From Ascaris suum (taxonomy: Eukaryota > Nematoda > Chromadorea > Rhabditida > Ascarididae), in NCBI GenBank assembly GCA_013433145.1, contig CM024191.1, positions 5,534,501 to 5,598,500 on the forward strand: DNA of 64,000 bases, written 5' to 3'. The notes under the pieces were generated by a model. That model was not told the DNA's origin, did not search any database, and saw only the letters and a list, made by a program, of their open reading frames with translations. The translations under genes and the position numbers were made by a program. Shown piece after piece: positions 1 to 21,602 of this stretch (positions are counted from its first letter, which is position 1; every line of letters starts with the position of its first letter).

Positions 1-1509
1 TGAGCCAAAGTAGTGAGTATAGAATTTGTAGAGATTTTGATAATTTCACAACCTTGTAGAGTGGACACCTTGTCATCGTCTGCTTCATTGATCGTAACGC
101 TACCTGCTGAGTATACACCAAGGGGCCATAGCGACTCTGATCGTAGTCAATGACGATATCACCCTATATATACCTCAGCATAGAAGAGCAAGATTGTGCT
201 ATAGTCACATATTGAAATAAGTATTGTCGAACGTTTCGTTGCATCTACCTTGAGTAAATGCAGTGGTCTGTTAATTCTCAACGAATACATCGACTAAGTT
301 GTAGGAAGTGGATAGCTCGTTATGCATTATGCAATAGCTGAGATTTTTGCTCTTGTGAAATTCAACGATGGACATTTATATTTAATCACTTTTTGCGTAA
401 TCGAAGCCGAGATAAAATCATTTCACCTGCAGCAGTCCGATCGTTTTATTCCACTGCTACTTTCTTTCGATGGATTTCTTTTTTTTTTTTAATTGCATGC
501 CCTTAAAGGTGACTAGTGCGATGACGCCACAATAAATTTCCTCTACGTTGGTGGCGCTTTTGTCGTGCGATAGTTTTTAAAACTGACTGATGAAATGCTA
601 ATTGGTTATCGATCATTAAGTTTTTTCTTTCATATTTCTCATTCAAATTCTGCTCTATTTTGATAAATTAGAAGATATTTGCATTATACTCTAATCGACA
701 AAATTATAAGCATTTCAAAAGCTTTCGGATACTTTGCGAAATTTCGAAGAACAAAAATTGTTGTTTTAGTAGATGAGGATTCTAATTATTTCTGAACACT
801 ACTATGAAAAAAAAAAGAGGAACATCACAGAAGATTTGTTTTATAGACAGAATTTGAATTATTTGTATTTCATGGTCGAATTTCCAAAAAAAAAAAAGCT
901 TTAGGTCGGCTATTGAATTGAAAGTGTTGCCTTGTTTCAATGCTCCTATAACCAAATATTCTTAAAACGTGAAAATTTTGAAATGCGCTACGACTAGCAA
1001 GGTTTTTTTTAACTGGAAAAAGGGTGGCATTTATTAAGGAACATTGGAATTAGGTAAAAAGTCTCATAATTTTCTGTCTTCTTCGATTTGCCTCTTGATA
1101 ATCTTCGAAAGTCTTAGCTGTTTTTTTTTTCAGCTTTTTGTAGGTGTTTTTGGGGATACCGCAGTGGCAGTGCTTGGTGCTGGATCATCGAATATTGATT
1201 CGAGATCATCGATGTGGTTAAAAAGCATTTGGAAAACTTTAAGAACATCGGGATATTAGTTGAAGTAATTTCAATGTCTGGTAAAAAAAAACTCGAAATT
1301 TAGAGTTGTTGTTGTTGACCATTGTAATTGGCGTCGGCTGGGCTGGCACTACTGAATATCGTCGACGTTCTGCGCTGAAGGGAAGCTTTTGATATTTCAA
1401 GTTTCCTTTCTTTGTTGTAAGCGGAAATGAGCCAAACAACTGCGACCGTTATGCCGTGAGGATGATGAAATCAAAGGGGGATGCAGGTAATTGGAGCATA
1501 AACTTATTG

Positions 1510-1556
1510 AAGCTCCGATGTTCTCGGAGCTTCAAGCTCCGAGAACATCGGAGCTT
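1510..1556. repeat. Perfect 23-bp inverted repeat with 1-nt centre
   Basis: Bases 1510-1532 are the exact reverse complement of 1534-1556, with a single C between them. Each arm also contains a smaller inverted repeat (AGCTCCGA, 5 bases, TCGGAGCT). It lies about 170 bp upstream of the ubc-16 start. It could form a cruciform, or an RNA hairpin if transcribed, or be a remnant of a fold-back element. Confidence 0.85.
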
Positions 1557-1590
1557 TTGGTATATATATAGCTTTTGGTATATCCGATAT
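1555..1590 (+). repeat. Short direct repeat after the hairpin
   Basis: The segment GCTTTTGGTATAT occurs twice, separated by a few TA units, immediately after the hairpin. It may be replication slippage next to the inverted repeat. Confidence 0.5.
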
Positions 1591-1700
1591 TTCTAGTGCT
1601 ATCGCCTTGGTATATGTACCATTCGTTAACGCATATTTCCAATGCAAAGTTTGAGATTTAGTTACGGTACATCCACTACAGATGCAAATTAATGCATTTG

Positions 1701-1710
1701 TCTTTTATAG
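1701..1710 (+). promoter_or_regulatory. Possible 3' splice or trans-splice acceptor before ubc-16
   Basis: TCTTTTATAG precedes an 18-nt leader and the ATG at 1729. Nematode mRNAs are often trans-spliced to a spliced leader at such sites. A cis-splice from an upstream non-coding exon is equally possible. The sequence alone does not decide. Confidence 0.4.
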
Positions 1711-1728
1711 GTTTTGTGTCGGTTGCTG

Positions 1729-1905
1729 ATGGATTCATGTCAGAAGCGACTTGCAAAGGAACTTCAGCAGCTATCTTTGGAACCGCCAGCGGGCGTTCGT
1801 GTAGTCACTAGTGGCGCCGATGACTTGTGCGATCTTCGTACCTGGACCGTCACAGTCGATGGTGCCCCAAATACGTTGTATGCAGGCGAAAAGTTCACTT
1901 TACAG
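1729..1905 (+). CDS. ubc-16: ubc-16 exon 1 (residues 1-59)
   Basis: Encodes MDSCQKRLAKEL through GAPNTLYAGEKFTLQ. The donor CAG|GTAATT leaves phase 0. It contains the N-terminal helix and the first strands of the UBC fold. The GAPNTLY-GEKF segment is diagnostic for E2 enzymes. Confidence 0.93.
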
Positions 1906-2050
1906 GTAATTTCCAGCAGACAACTTCTACTTTTAAGCAACGGCTTTTAGTTGTTTCAGTCTTCAAAAATATTTTACTCAGTAGGGCTACCTACTATTGA
2001 CCGTACGTGATATGCAGAAATGCTCAATAACAGAGATGGAGACCAACAAC

Positions 2051-2112
<62 letters not shown>

Positions 2113-3295
2113 AACTACTAGTTAAAATATGAAAACTGCGGGAATCACTTCGATTTAAAGAGTGGATCAGTGTTGTAATCTAGCAGTTAGGTATATAAAG
2201 TTGTTGTTTTAATTATAATACCACAATCTTTATTTTGCACGAATTTCAAATTGCAATCAATAAAACGATCAAAAATATTTGCAGTTTCGCTTCAATGAAC
2301 ACTATCCATTCTCGTCGCCGGAGGTAGTATTCATCGGTGATAATATCCCAGTGCATCCACATGTTTATTCCAATGGGCATATTTGTCTATCGATTCTAAG
2401 TGACGACTGGACACCGGCGTTGTCCGTACAGGCGGTATGTCTCTCGGTGCTGTCGATGTTGTCCTCATGCAAGGAGAAGAAGCGCCCTCCAGACAACGCT
2501 ACCTACATCCGTACCTGCAGCAAAAATCCCAACAAAACTCGCTGGTGGTTTCATGGTGACTTTTTCACCTTATACAGATCAGTTATTTCTTTTTTTTTTT
2601 AAGCCAAACCTACCAATGTCAATTATTTTCTAACTTTCGAGCCGCACTTTAATGTTTTTAACTTATTCTCGAATTGATAACGATGTGATATCTGTTGATC
2701 TTCATGATTCTGATGCCAAAAGCAAAGACTCTATCTTTCATATAGGGACTGTCTGTGCAGCCTGTTCGGGGAAGATAAAGGCCGTTCAGGGGGTTTAAGA
2801 TTTCAAAGCGTTCGTGCCTCATTGTAGGAGTACCATTACCTTTTTGTGCCTTAATATTCCTCTTTTGTAATCTACGTTTGATCACGGGAAACTAATGCTG
2901 AAGCATATCGTAAGTGAAACTTCTAGACATTTGCTCATATTGGTGGTGGACGACGCTTACTCAGAAAGACATAAAACGGATGACGTTTATCACTGAATAT
3001 CAAAATTTTTCAAACGTATTATATCAAGTATTCTTTTAGTTAATGTGTAATAACAATGTGATGTTATCAACACGTTATCATTCTTTCATCGATACTAGTA
3101 AACTTTAATTCACTAGTAAAGTATCCCTTGCTAGTGCAGGTCTACTGCTATGCTAGAATCGTCTGTAGTTGTGGTACGTCGAAACAGAAATGGGTCCGAA
3201 GCGGAGACGTTTTTTTTTTCGCCTGTATACAGATCCTACCCATTTGGCCAAATAGGATCGCTTAACCAATACTATTTTCAGATGACACGGTCTAG
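1729..3295 (+). CDS. ubc-16: Ubiquitin-conjugating enzyme E2 W (UBE2W/UBC-16 type), three exons
   Basis: The model joins 1729-1905, 2285-2555 and 3282-3295 and encodes 153 residues, against 151 in human UBE2W. The ATG at 1729 gives MDSCQKRLAKEL, matching the family N-terminus. Exon 2 carries the core NIPVHPHVYSNGHICLSIL, with catalytic Cys93 and the HPH motif (H83-P84-H85) that replaces the usual HPN of other E2s. It then continues through KEKKRPPDN and the WW-F-H end. Family knowledge: UBE2W is an unusual E2 that adds ubiquitin to the N-terminal amine of substrates, acting with RING ligases. All phases agree (0, then 1). The last exon adds only D-D-T-V and the stop; ending at an in-frame stop in the intron instead would replace this conserved tail. 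The gene stands alone, with 21 kb of apparently gene-free DNA downstream. Confidence 0.94.
1906..2284 (+). other. ubc-16: ubc-16 intron 1 with (TA)n
   Basis: A 379-nt intron bounded by GTAATT and TTTGCAG. It contains a TA dinucleotide array at about 2053-2109. Nothing else is recognisable. Confidence 0.8.
2053..2109. repeat. (TA)n microsatellite
   Basis: About 57 bp of uninterrupted TA dinucleotides inside the first ubc-16 intron. Confidence 0.95.
2285..2555 (+). CDS. ubc-16: ubc-16 exon 2 (catalytic core)
   Basis: Starts FRFNEHYPFSSPEVVF after TTTGCAG. It holds the HPH motif, the active-site Cys in GHICLSIL, DDWTPALSVQ and the KEKKRPPDN loop. It ends TGG-TGG-TTT-CAT-G before GTGACT (phase 1). 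Reading through the donor meets a stop after a low-complexity F-rich tail, unlike the family. Confidence 0.94.
2556..3281 (+). other. ubc-16: ubc-16 intron 2
   Basis: A 726-nt intron from GTGACT to ATTTTCAG. AT-rich, with no recognisable element. Confidence 0.8.
3282..3295 (+). CDS. ubc-16: ubc-16 terminal 14-nt coding exon
   Basis: After ACTATTTTCAG the bases ATGACACGGTCTAG join the preceding phase-1 G. They give H-D-D-T-V-stop, which restores the family's conserved C-terminal HDDT. The continuing exon would be 3' UTR. Confidence 0.85.
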
Positions 3296-12985
<9,690 letters not shown>

Positions 12986-13330
12986 TTTCATATGCTCCGC
13001 CCCGCCCAACGCAGCATTTGTACGCCCGGAGAAGACCATCGGCTCGCGGGCCGATTGCTCGCTGACCGAACTCGCACCTCGAGTATCGTTTCGCTGTGTG
13101 CGTCAATCCGCCGGGTGCACGTCGTCGCTACCGCATCCGTGTACCCTCGAAAATGCGCTCGTCGTTGCGGTCCTCTCTTTTTGGCTTGGCCCACTATTTC
13201 ATCCGCACAAACGTTTTTGCCTTTTGTTGCACCGTTAGATCAATCAGCCGATTTTTTGTGCTTTTATGATGCGGGTGCCATTTTACTGTCAACGTTCAAA
13301 CGCCTCCACTGAGCTCTTCGATCTCTCCAG
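12986..13330. promoter_or_regulatory. CpG-rich island, candidate promoter or 5' exon
   Basis: A sharply bounded GC- and CpG-rich block (densest about 13,000-13,190) inside very AT-rich DNA. It is preceded by a long pyrimidine tract at 12,940-12,958. Long frames are open on both strands here, as expected when stop codons are scarce in GC-rich DNA, and none has recognisable similarity. It lies about 12 kb upstream of the first certain semaphorin exon, on the right side for a promoter or non-coding first exon. That assignment is inference. Confidence 0.4.
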
Positions 13331-13333
13331 TGG

Positions 13334-13666
13334 TTGAGTATCAATAGTCCACGCATATGCACTACCACCTTGATAAGACTATGTTGCTTTTATACTGTCT
13401 TCTGTTCCCCTTCATTCAAGTCAGTCTTTGTTGTGCGTTCTGATAACGTGTTCGCCTTAGCAATCCCGCTGCAAAAGTTGTCCCTAATTCTCAAGCTTCC
13501 TCTGCCGCATTTCGATTACACCGCAGCAAACCTTACCTGTAACCTTTCGAGGTTGTTGGTTGCTCAAAATTTGTATTATGAGTACCCTAAACAGTATTAC
13601 ATAATTGCTATTACTCTAAAAGGTTTCCAGCTTATAGTGTTTTTTCGCGCTCTCGACAATCAATAA
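13334..13666 (+). other. Unassigned 110-codon open frame
   Basis: An open frame immediately after the CpG-rich block, with mid-GC composition up to about 13,560 (segment FALAIPLQKLSLILKLPLPH). No family recognised, no convincing splice context, and the end is AT-rich. It could be part of an untranslated 5' exon or a chance frame. Confidence 0.15.
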
Positions 13667-16600
13667 ATGCATCAACTTAATTTGAGGATACTGAGTGAGA
13701 ACTAATGCGATGCCTACATGAGTACCTGCGCTGTTTTTGTTGCTAAAGAGAAAAAAAAACGGACGAAAAAAAGTGCCCGCTCATGATGTCGTCTTGTTCT
13801 GTCGGCGAAAAAGCGTACCGCATCTATTGCAAGCGTACCGCACACCGTTCCTCAACTGAACTTCTTTTAGTGCTTCGCATCTATGCTTTCCATCAGTGAA
13901 CATTGTACTTTGATTGTGCTATTCGAGGCATCTCTCACTTTCATCGCTCTCTCCCTCTCTCTCTCCTTCCCACTCTTTCTTCCTCTTCTTACCTCTTTTT
14001 TTTTTTAAATCACATCCTCTATAAATTTTTTTGGCAGTTGTGTCTCACGTATTATGCATGAGACAAACATTTACATTAATTGTCGCGTTAATATGATGCA
14101 TGTTTGATGTAGGCGCGGAGTTGCGTGACCTGATGTCTGCAAAGCTTGACTGCTTGACTATAAAAAATGTGACCCTCCGATCATTTTTTTTTAAACTTTC
14201 TTGTTCTGCTGGATACGTTTACTTACTCACAAAATAGCCGAGAGAGGGCTTTCGATCGTATCACAAATCCGCCCGTCACACCTATCCTGTCCTCACCTTT
14301 CGGTCATTACCCGCGAAAAATATGCTTAAAATTTTGATGTTCCTTTCCGGTTCTCCTGTTGCTTCTTTTTTTTTCACTGCGAAGCAAAAAATCTCTATAC
14401 TCACAAATTTTCATGAAATTTTATTTTTTGAGGCGTCATCCTCCTTTATATTGTAGGCTAGCGCCTTAACCGTACCAATATTAGTATCAGGCACTGAATG
14501 ACCTCAACTCATTGGCAAATGACGAACTGTTTATTCTATTGTGTTCCTCATCTCGAATTATTTAACACAAAATACAGCCTAAGTCCTCATTAAGTGGAAA
14601 ATTTTCAAAGTTTTCGTCTATGGCCATCACAAGTGATCTTTGCACATTGATACGATGCGGTGATATGGTGTGCTCCATACAGTGAGGATATGAACGTTTC
14701 GGTTTAGTCCTTAAATTATACATATTTCACTTTAGTTGCTTCTATTTCATTAGCATTGATAGCAATTATAATGTATAGCAAAGCAATATTTTATAGTTAT
14801 GCATTTCTTTGATATTTGCCAATCGCCCGAGTGTTAGATAGCAAAGGAGCGATTTATGTTATAGAAACACATTCTATTATGCTTAACATATGCTACGAGC
14901 CACTATTTTATCAGCACGATGACGACGCATCTTTACCAATCTGCTTGTCGTTACGGTTGAGTCTTCAACATTTCTGTGGGGTTTTTCAATCCACATTTCT
15001 TATCTTGCTTTGGTCGCCGCTATTCCGCATCAGTTGCTTTCGAAAGTGCTTGATGAACGTGCTCCTATGACCGATTACTGCCGTCTTTGTTTCTTCGAAA
15101 ACATATCGTTCTACTTTGTTTGTCATATTTGCTTACTTTCATTTATAAATCTATCTTTCTTGCTCTTCCTTCATCAAAAACATTTCATTTATCTGTGAAA
15201 ATTTGCCAAAATTAAAGTTTTATAAATTTTGTAGGATTTATACTCGACTTGTAAGGAACTAGACCATCATACCTAGACGTTAATTTATCGTTTCCTATCA
15301 ATTTCTTATTGATTTTATTTTTCGCTTTTAGAAGGAATTGCCTTAAATTGTTACTTTGTTATTTCCTCATGCAGTATACCCCGTTAGCGTGTTTATTTTG
15401 CATATTTTTTTAAAAATTGCTTTCTTCATTCTTCATTTAATTCCTCTTTTCATTACTGTTTAGTTATTGATTAGGAAATAAGTGTTATTTACTAGTCCAT
15501 ATGCAATACTTCTCTATGACTGTAAACATTCGTAAGAAACTGCAATCAGGCTAGCTGCCTGATTTGCAGTTGTAAAATAGCCGTGTTGCAGGCAGCCCGA
15601 GTGTTACTTCGCTAATAAGAGATTAGAACTAAGCAATTTATGAATGCGTTATGTGCCCATATCGCTTTATCGTCTTCTTAGATACTAAACGTTGCATATT
15701 TTAATTAAAGTGAACGCATAAGTTTGGATTATGCATTAACTTTTTCGATATTTTTCCTCAGCTGTTGTCTTTTCCGTTCGATGATATTGCTTATATTTGT
15801 CATAGGTTCCGTAAAGCTAATAGAAGAAGCTCAGTGCTTTAAAAATATATATATAAATTTTCCCTGAAAATTTTGAGTTTTTCATAACTTTATCGTTGAC
15901 ACCTTCACATAGATTCAAACGATCGTCCAATCGTCGATAATTCCTTTAGTTGGCACAAATCACAATATATTGCTTTTTATGTCTTATCTAATATCTGTTC
16001 TTTTTGTTTCCACTTCTCTTGAATCGTTACTTTATTGGAAAAGCTTCATTTTCAGTGTTTCAAAAGTTTCAGGTAGGTTAATACAGGTATGCGCTTCTTT
16101 ACCTTTTTGGTGACAAAAAGATTGAACTGTATCACTGAGTAGGATTTCTTTCCTCTATGGTTGAAGTTTTGCATTTTAATAACGAATATCACATGAGAGA
16201 AATCTATCGAGATGAATGTTTTATCATTGGCATCTAAAAACGATTATTTCCTAAAGCCGAATGTAAACAAATATAGGTTCCAGCGATTGTATCAGCTGTC
16301 ACTTCATAGCAATAACGCTTTAATACCATAGCCTACTATAACGCTTAATTGTTGCTGAGAGCACATCTCTATGAAGAGGTAAACGTTGGCCACAAAGTGC
16401 AAGTACGTCTTTGTGTTCACCGATATTGTTTATGATATTTTTATCTTCGAAGTTCCTCTTGTATGTTTAAAAAAATCAACTTAGACGAAAGCAGTTGCGT
16501 CAATAATCCCCAGGCCTATTCATGAGCCGTAAACGAATCTTGCACTCAAACCTAATTCCTTCTCACTTACTGCTTCAGCGGCCTCCACCAAAAAAAAAAA

Positions 16601-19600
16601 CAAACAAACATGAGTTTACATGAAATAATTTCACATTATATTCCACTAATATTTGTATTACTTAGTAATAGTGCGGTCTTACAATTAGTATATCTTTCGA
16701 TGCAAAATAACTCTATTAGTAATTGAACAGTGAATACTTGCTTAGAAATTCTCTAACTGACAAGAAAAAAAAGCTAAGTTGGCATCATTATTAATGGCTG
16801 TAATATTTTATGGACATGTTTACTGAGCTATTTGAGCATTTTGAAAAGCGTATTTGATGTTATGCACCATTGCGTATATTTATATTTCTTAGGTGTGTTA
16901 GCATTGAAATCATTTCGCGAAGTTTTGGCAGCAACTGATAACCCACCTTAAAATCTTTCTATCAAGTCGTTTGACTCATTAGTCTCCCAAAGTCGAAATT
17001 TTACAGTCGTTAAAAGCCGAGGCTTTATGTTTATTAGATGAGTAGTACTTAGCACATAAAATTCAACGAAGAATGGTAGCCCACATTTTCAAGTGTCTTG
17101 GTCCATTACAATGGAGGGATATGAAGCGGTAGTTATAATAGAGAGAGAGTATATGACAGTTCCCAACGTTTTATGGGAAACATACGATCTTTATAGGAAA
17201 AAAGTATAATTGATGGGAAAAGGGATAATTGTAATGAAAGGAGGGAGAGGGGGCAGGAAAAAGGCGAGAAGCACTTTTGATCAGAGCTTTATTGTTGCGT
17301 CATTGTTAACTGTTATGCTTCACAATGACTCTTTTATCAGAGCTTTTTTTTTTTTTGCTTTTAACAGCGTTTTCTCTCTCGTTATGAGTGTTGTTGTCTC
17401 GATTGATAGTGGTGCATGCATCACGAGGCATATATAATCTGGGGCCGAGTCACGCTGTCTCGTCGAGATGGTTTTTTTTTTCCTTTCCAAACGATAAATG
17501 ATTCACTTCGCGCATCATTTCCTCTATCCTTAACGAGATGGCAGTGATGCAATTTCCAAACAATTTTTCCATATCATTCGTTTGCATAGAAAAAAAAGTG
17601 AATCTTTTCATCGCTTCATTCATTCAATCTTCATATGTAAAACTGAAATTTCCTCGTTGAATTTAAGGCCATTGGTTTGAAATTTTTTCAATATCGACGA
17701 TTGGGGCATTTATTCGTGAAATTGCATTTTTAGAAATTTTCACTTATCGATATCTTTCGACCATTTTTTTGAATTTTTTAAAATTTAATTCAATTTTATT
17801 CATTTTATTATTTTAGATATAGAAGGCGGAAATTGAGAACAACATATTTTCTCATTGACGCACTATGAAGATAAATCTCTTCAACGAAAAATTTCGCCGA
17901 ATTGATTGAACTTTTAATTTATTGATTACATTGATTGATTTTCTTGGTAGATACTAACTAGTTACCATTAATTGTTAAATTCGAAGGGGTTTTCTTTTGA
18001 TAATTATCGATTGGATTTTCCATCCAGTACTTCAACACTATATGAAGTTTGTTCAAAGCTGATAAACCGTTTTTCAACGATTTCGTAGCATCAAATCTCA
18101 ACTTTTCATCTTCGAAATTCCAAATGAATCTAGTATGCCCATTAGGGATCTTGCAAAGAAAATTGCTTTAAAATTTTGGAAGCTTTCACTTTGCATGTGA
18201 ACAAAAATCTTCGTTAAAGGATATTTGCTCCCCCTTTCCGGCTATCCTCCCAAAAAAAAGTGCATTTAAAAGGAAACAACAAGAAATCTGAATTACACCA
18301 TCAGAAATCGATAAAAATTGCAACGAATAAAATTGTCGAATTTTTATTATCGTTGTTTAGCGTCATTCAATCGTCTCTTTTCTAACGGTATTCTTTAGTT
18401 TAGTGGAGGAATTTCTGAGAAAATATCGATGAAAATTATCATATAAGATTTATTAATGTAAGATGATTTCCGTATATGATATTATTGTGTGCGGATGTTG
18501 TGAGCATTTCGTATTCGTTTTTTACGATTTCGTTGAATTTCACTTCTGCGGCTCTAACTGCATCTTTTCTATGTGTCCTAATTGGTGTGCAAATTGTGCG
18601 ATCCTCCGTTGAAATTTGCCGTTGAACAATTATGGACTTTTAATGCGTACCTTTTTGAATCTACAACTTTTTCTTTTCAGTTCAAAAGTTGTTACGCATT
18701 GCAGAAAGTTGAGGCTGGAAGTGATGCTTTTTTTTTCAATTATTTATTAAAAAAAAAAAACGGAGCTTTTGAGAAATTTCATCTTCTTCGCTAAGGAAAG
18801 AGCTCTGCAAAAAAAGAAGGAGAATAGCTTTAATTTCAAAGAAGAGAAGGATTTTAATAACGCATCGAATGCTCAGGAGAACACGATGAATTAGATGCGA
18901 TGAGGGTTAGAACGAACATAGATTTGGTCCTAAATTTTATTCGACTTTTGATTAGTTCCAACCATAAATTATGTTCCTTCATTTCCGCTTTCCGAATTTT
19001 CCCTTCCACCGCTTCAGAATAGCAATTACAAACAGGTAAGAAGTCAAAAAATGAAATTATCTATAATTTCCCTCTAAGCTTTTTCGAATATGTAACTGTT
19101 TATGTTTCGTTTAGCTTCATCGAATTAAAGTCACTTCTGCGCCCATCTCCGTTGAAATGGTTTAACAAAGTCGTCGAATACTTCGATGCTGTTCAATGTA
19201 TTATATAATTATGTTGCTTCAATGGTTTCTTCAAAAAGGTTTCGACAATTCTATTATTCCTCTTTTACTGCTACGATCTTGTTGAGAAATCCACATGATT
19301 GAATAGAAACATGGCCACTGACACCGATGTTTGTATAAAAGAATGCATTATGAAAGGGTGTTTCAGTTTTTGAACGAATCTCTATATCATCTCAAGATGT
19401 AATTTAAAGGATATTATTTGATGGTTGGTTTTAATGATTAGCGAGTATTATTTGAATTATATTTTTGTTCAAGATCATCGAACATGCACTAAACTGAACA
19501 AGAAAATTAGGCTCTTCTTCTGCTTTAGAACCATTTTTGCAAACAATAAACTCGTTAGTGCACTTCTTTTTAGCATTTGAGCAACGTTAACAGAGCTCTT

Positions 19601-21109
19601 TATTTTTGGTGGTTGTTTTAATGTGTTTATGCTGTTAAGTTGCGAATTTTGCAGCATTCTTCGTTCATATTCCTCAACAATACCATAGGTCAACTATTTA
19701 TTTCCACTCGTGCACCTTTAACTTTCTCAACTTAAGCTGGAAATTTTCAAGAATGCTCTTGAAAAATCAAGCATGAACTATTGCTTTTCTCTTTGTCTTA
19801 TTATCAAGCTTGTTCACTTGTAATTTTATGTTAGTATGACGTTTTTGACTAACTATCCAGAAAGCTTCTAAACTTACAGTCTCAATGATTCACTGGTCTT
19901 CTGGATGAACTGTGATCTCTTGAATTTCATATACGTCATTGCATGACTGTAGTCTATGTAGGCATATTGCGTTACTTTGATTGCGTTCATACATTTGGCG
20001 TAGTAGTTTATTGCTGCATAAGCTTTTGAAAAAGCCAACCATTGCAGCTTACTTTGACTGTATTTTCGCTTATATAAATCATAGCCTGGATAGAGTTGTT
20101 TTTCAATTCATCTCACACTTCTGAAGGAATTTTCAAAATTAAAGCGTAGACTTCACGTTGTCAAGTTGTTTCGTTTTCTTTCCAATATTATTGAAGGAAA
20201 TAAATGTCTCATTTTTGATTTGTTCGGTTTGCTAGCGTATATGTCTATGTGCAGTTGTTTTATGTAAATGAAATAATCCATTATAAAAAGAAAAGTCTAT
20301 AGAAAGCGTTTAAAAATGTCAAAAAAAAAATGAAAGAGGCGCATTAAAAAAAAAAGCAATCACTGCATTGGCATTGTCAGGCAATTCGGGTGATCAAGTT
20401 GCTAACGGTAGGATAGTTCTTGCTAATCTGAATCCTCAGGCATGCTAAGGTTAGCTAGATGGAAACGATTCCACCGATTGAAAACTTGTTCGTTAAGCAA
20501 GTTAACGAACAAACGAACACCCAAATACTCGTACAAATGCTATCCATAATTCCTATTGCAAATAAATGAACGAATGAGATGGGCGGCTTTTGGATAAATA
20601 GAAGCACCTTGAACGGGTAGCTTTCTTTCTTACCTTGGATTATTTCATCGACAGTGACACTTGTTGTTTGTCATCGGTTAGGGATTCCAAATTCGGCTAT
20701 CACTTATTATCTTTACCACGTTTAAGGTATCCGAAACAAGAAATTTTTGTTTGCTGCTATGTTCTTTTTGTTGCATATATCATCACCTCTATGTATATTT
20801 ATACCATAAATATAAAGCACTAGGTGGGTTCGCATGTCGCTATCTACTTTTGTAGATTGCTTTATCATTTCCTCTAGGACATAAATGAGTCATTATTACT
20901 CATTCATCGAGTTTCTGCGTATAATTTTAGAACATTGACTATGACTCTTCTCCATATTTGAAGTAGGTTGGAAGCATCGCTATAGCGAAGGAGTATAAAC
21001 CGCTGATAGTCATCTCTATTTTATTCAAGACTGGACCAAACCGTTGACATCGCAGCACAAATTCAGCTGTCAAGTACAATTTTTGAAAATTTCATGATGT
21101 AAGATAACA
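13667..21109. other. Gene-poor stretch
   Basis: About 7.4 kb of AT-rich DNA with scattered homopolymers and a short CT-rich run near 13,940-14,010. No coding exon, RNA gene or mobile-element protein recognised. Confidence 0.5.
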
Positions 21110-21126
21110 GGGGGGGGGGGGGGGGG
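21110..21126 (+). repeat. G17 homopolymer
   Basis: Seventeen consecutive G residues in AT-rich surroundings. The length may be unreliable in the assembly. Confidence 0.9.
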
Positions 21127-21188
21127 AACAATTCTCCCATTTTTGGATTAGCTTGAATTATTGTTATGCTATATGATGTTTATTTTGT

Positions 21189-21602
21189 TTGGTGTATTTT
21201 TTTCCCTATGCGGCTCTTCTTGCTCAGTTTTCCCCTCCCCTTCCGCTCCTAAACAACGACATAATCAAATGCGAATGCGCTGAAGTGGCTTCGCAAATAA
21301 ACGCTTTATGTAAGTTATTTACAGAAGGAAGATGCGCTGAGCAATGCAGATATTGTTTATCTTGGCCTACGTTGTCCGAATCTCTGCAATGTTCATCCAA
21401 GGCGATAGCGACGCAAATAGAACCGTCATTTCCGTCGTGGATGGTTTGTTTGTTGCTTTGTTTTTATCGCCACCATAATTCGATCGCATTCAAATTAATC
21501 TATCATTGCGATGATCGCTTGTGCAAGTGTGGAACCGTATTGAAGATATCAACTGAATTTTTCATTTTGATCAAGAGTTTATTCTTCCAAACTTTTCTTT
21601 GA
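21189..21602 (+). other. Unassigned Cys-rich open frame
   Basis: A 137-codon open frame whose middle part (about 21,260-21,440) has higher GC and encodes a cluster of eight cysteines (K-C-E-C ... C-x3-C-x2-C ... C). Possible splice sites are TTGCTCAG near 21,226 and ATG|GTTTGT near 21,443. I do not recognise the family. It could be an exon of a secreted protein or a chance frame. Confidence 0.22.

Larger units (their letters stand above)
1..1728. other. Upstream of ubc-16, no gene recognised
   Basis: AT-rich sequence with poly-T and poly-A runs. Only short open frames occur, none with recognisable similarity. It contains a perfect inverted repeat at 1510-1556, described separately. A T-rich stretch ending in AG at 1701-1710 lies just before the ubc-16 start codon. 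No upstream coding exon is needed, because the protein already begins where the family normally begins. Confidence 0.6.
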
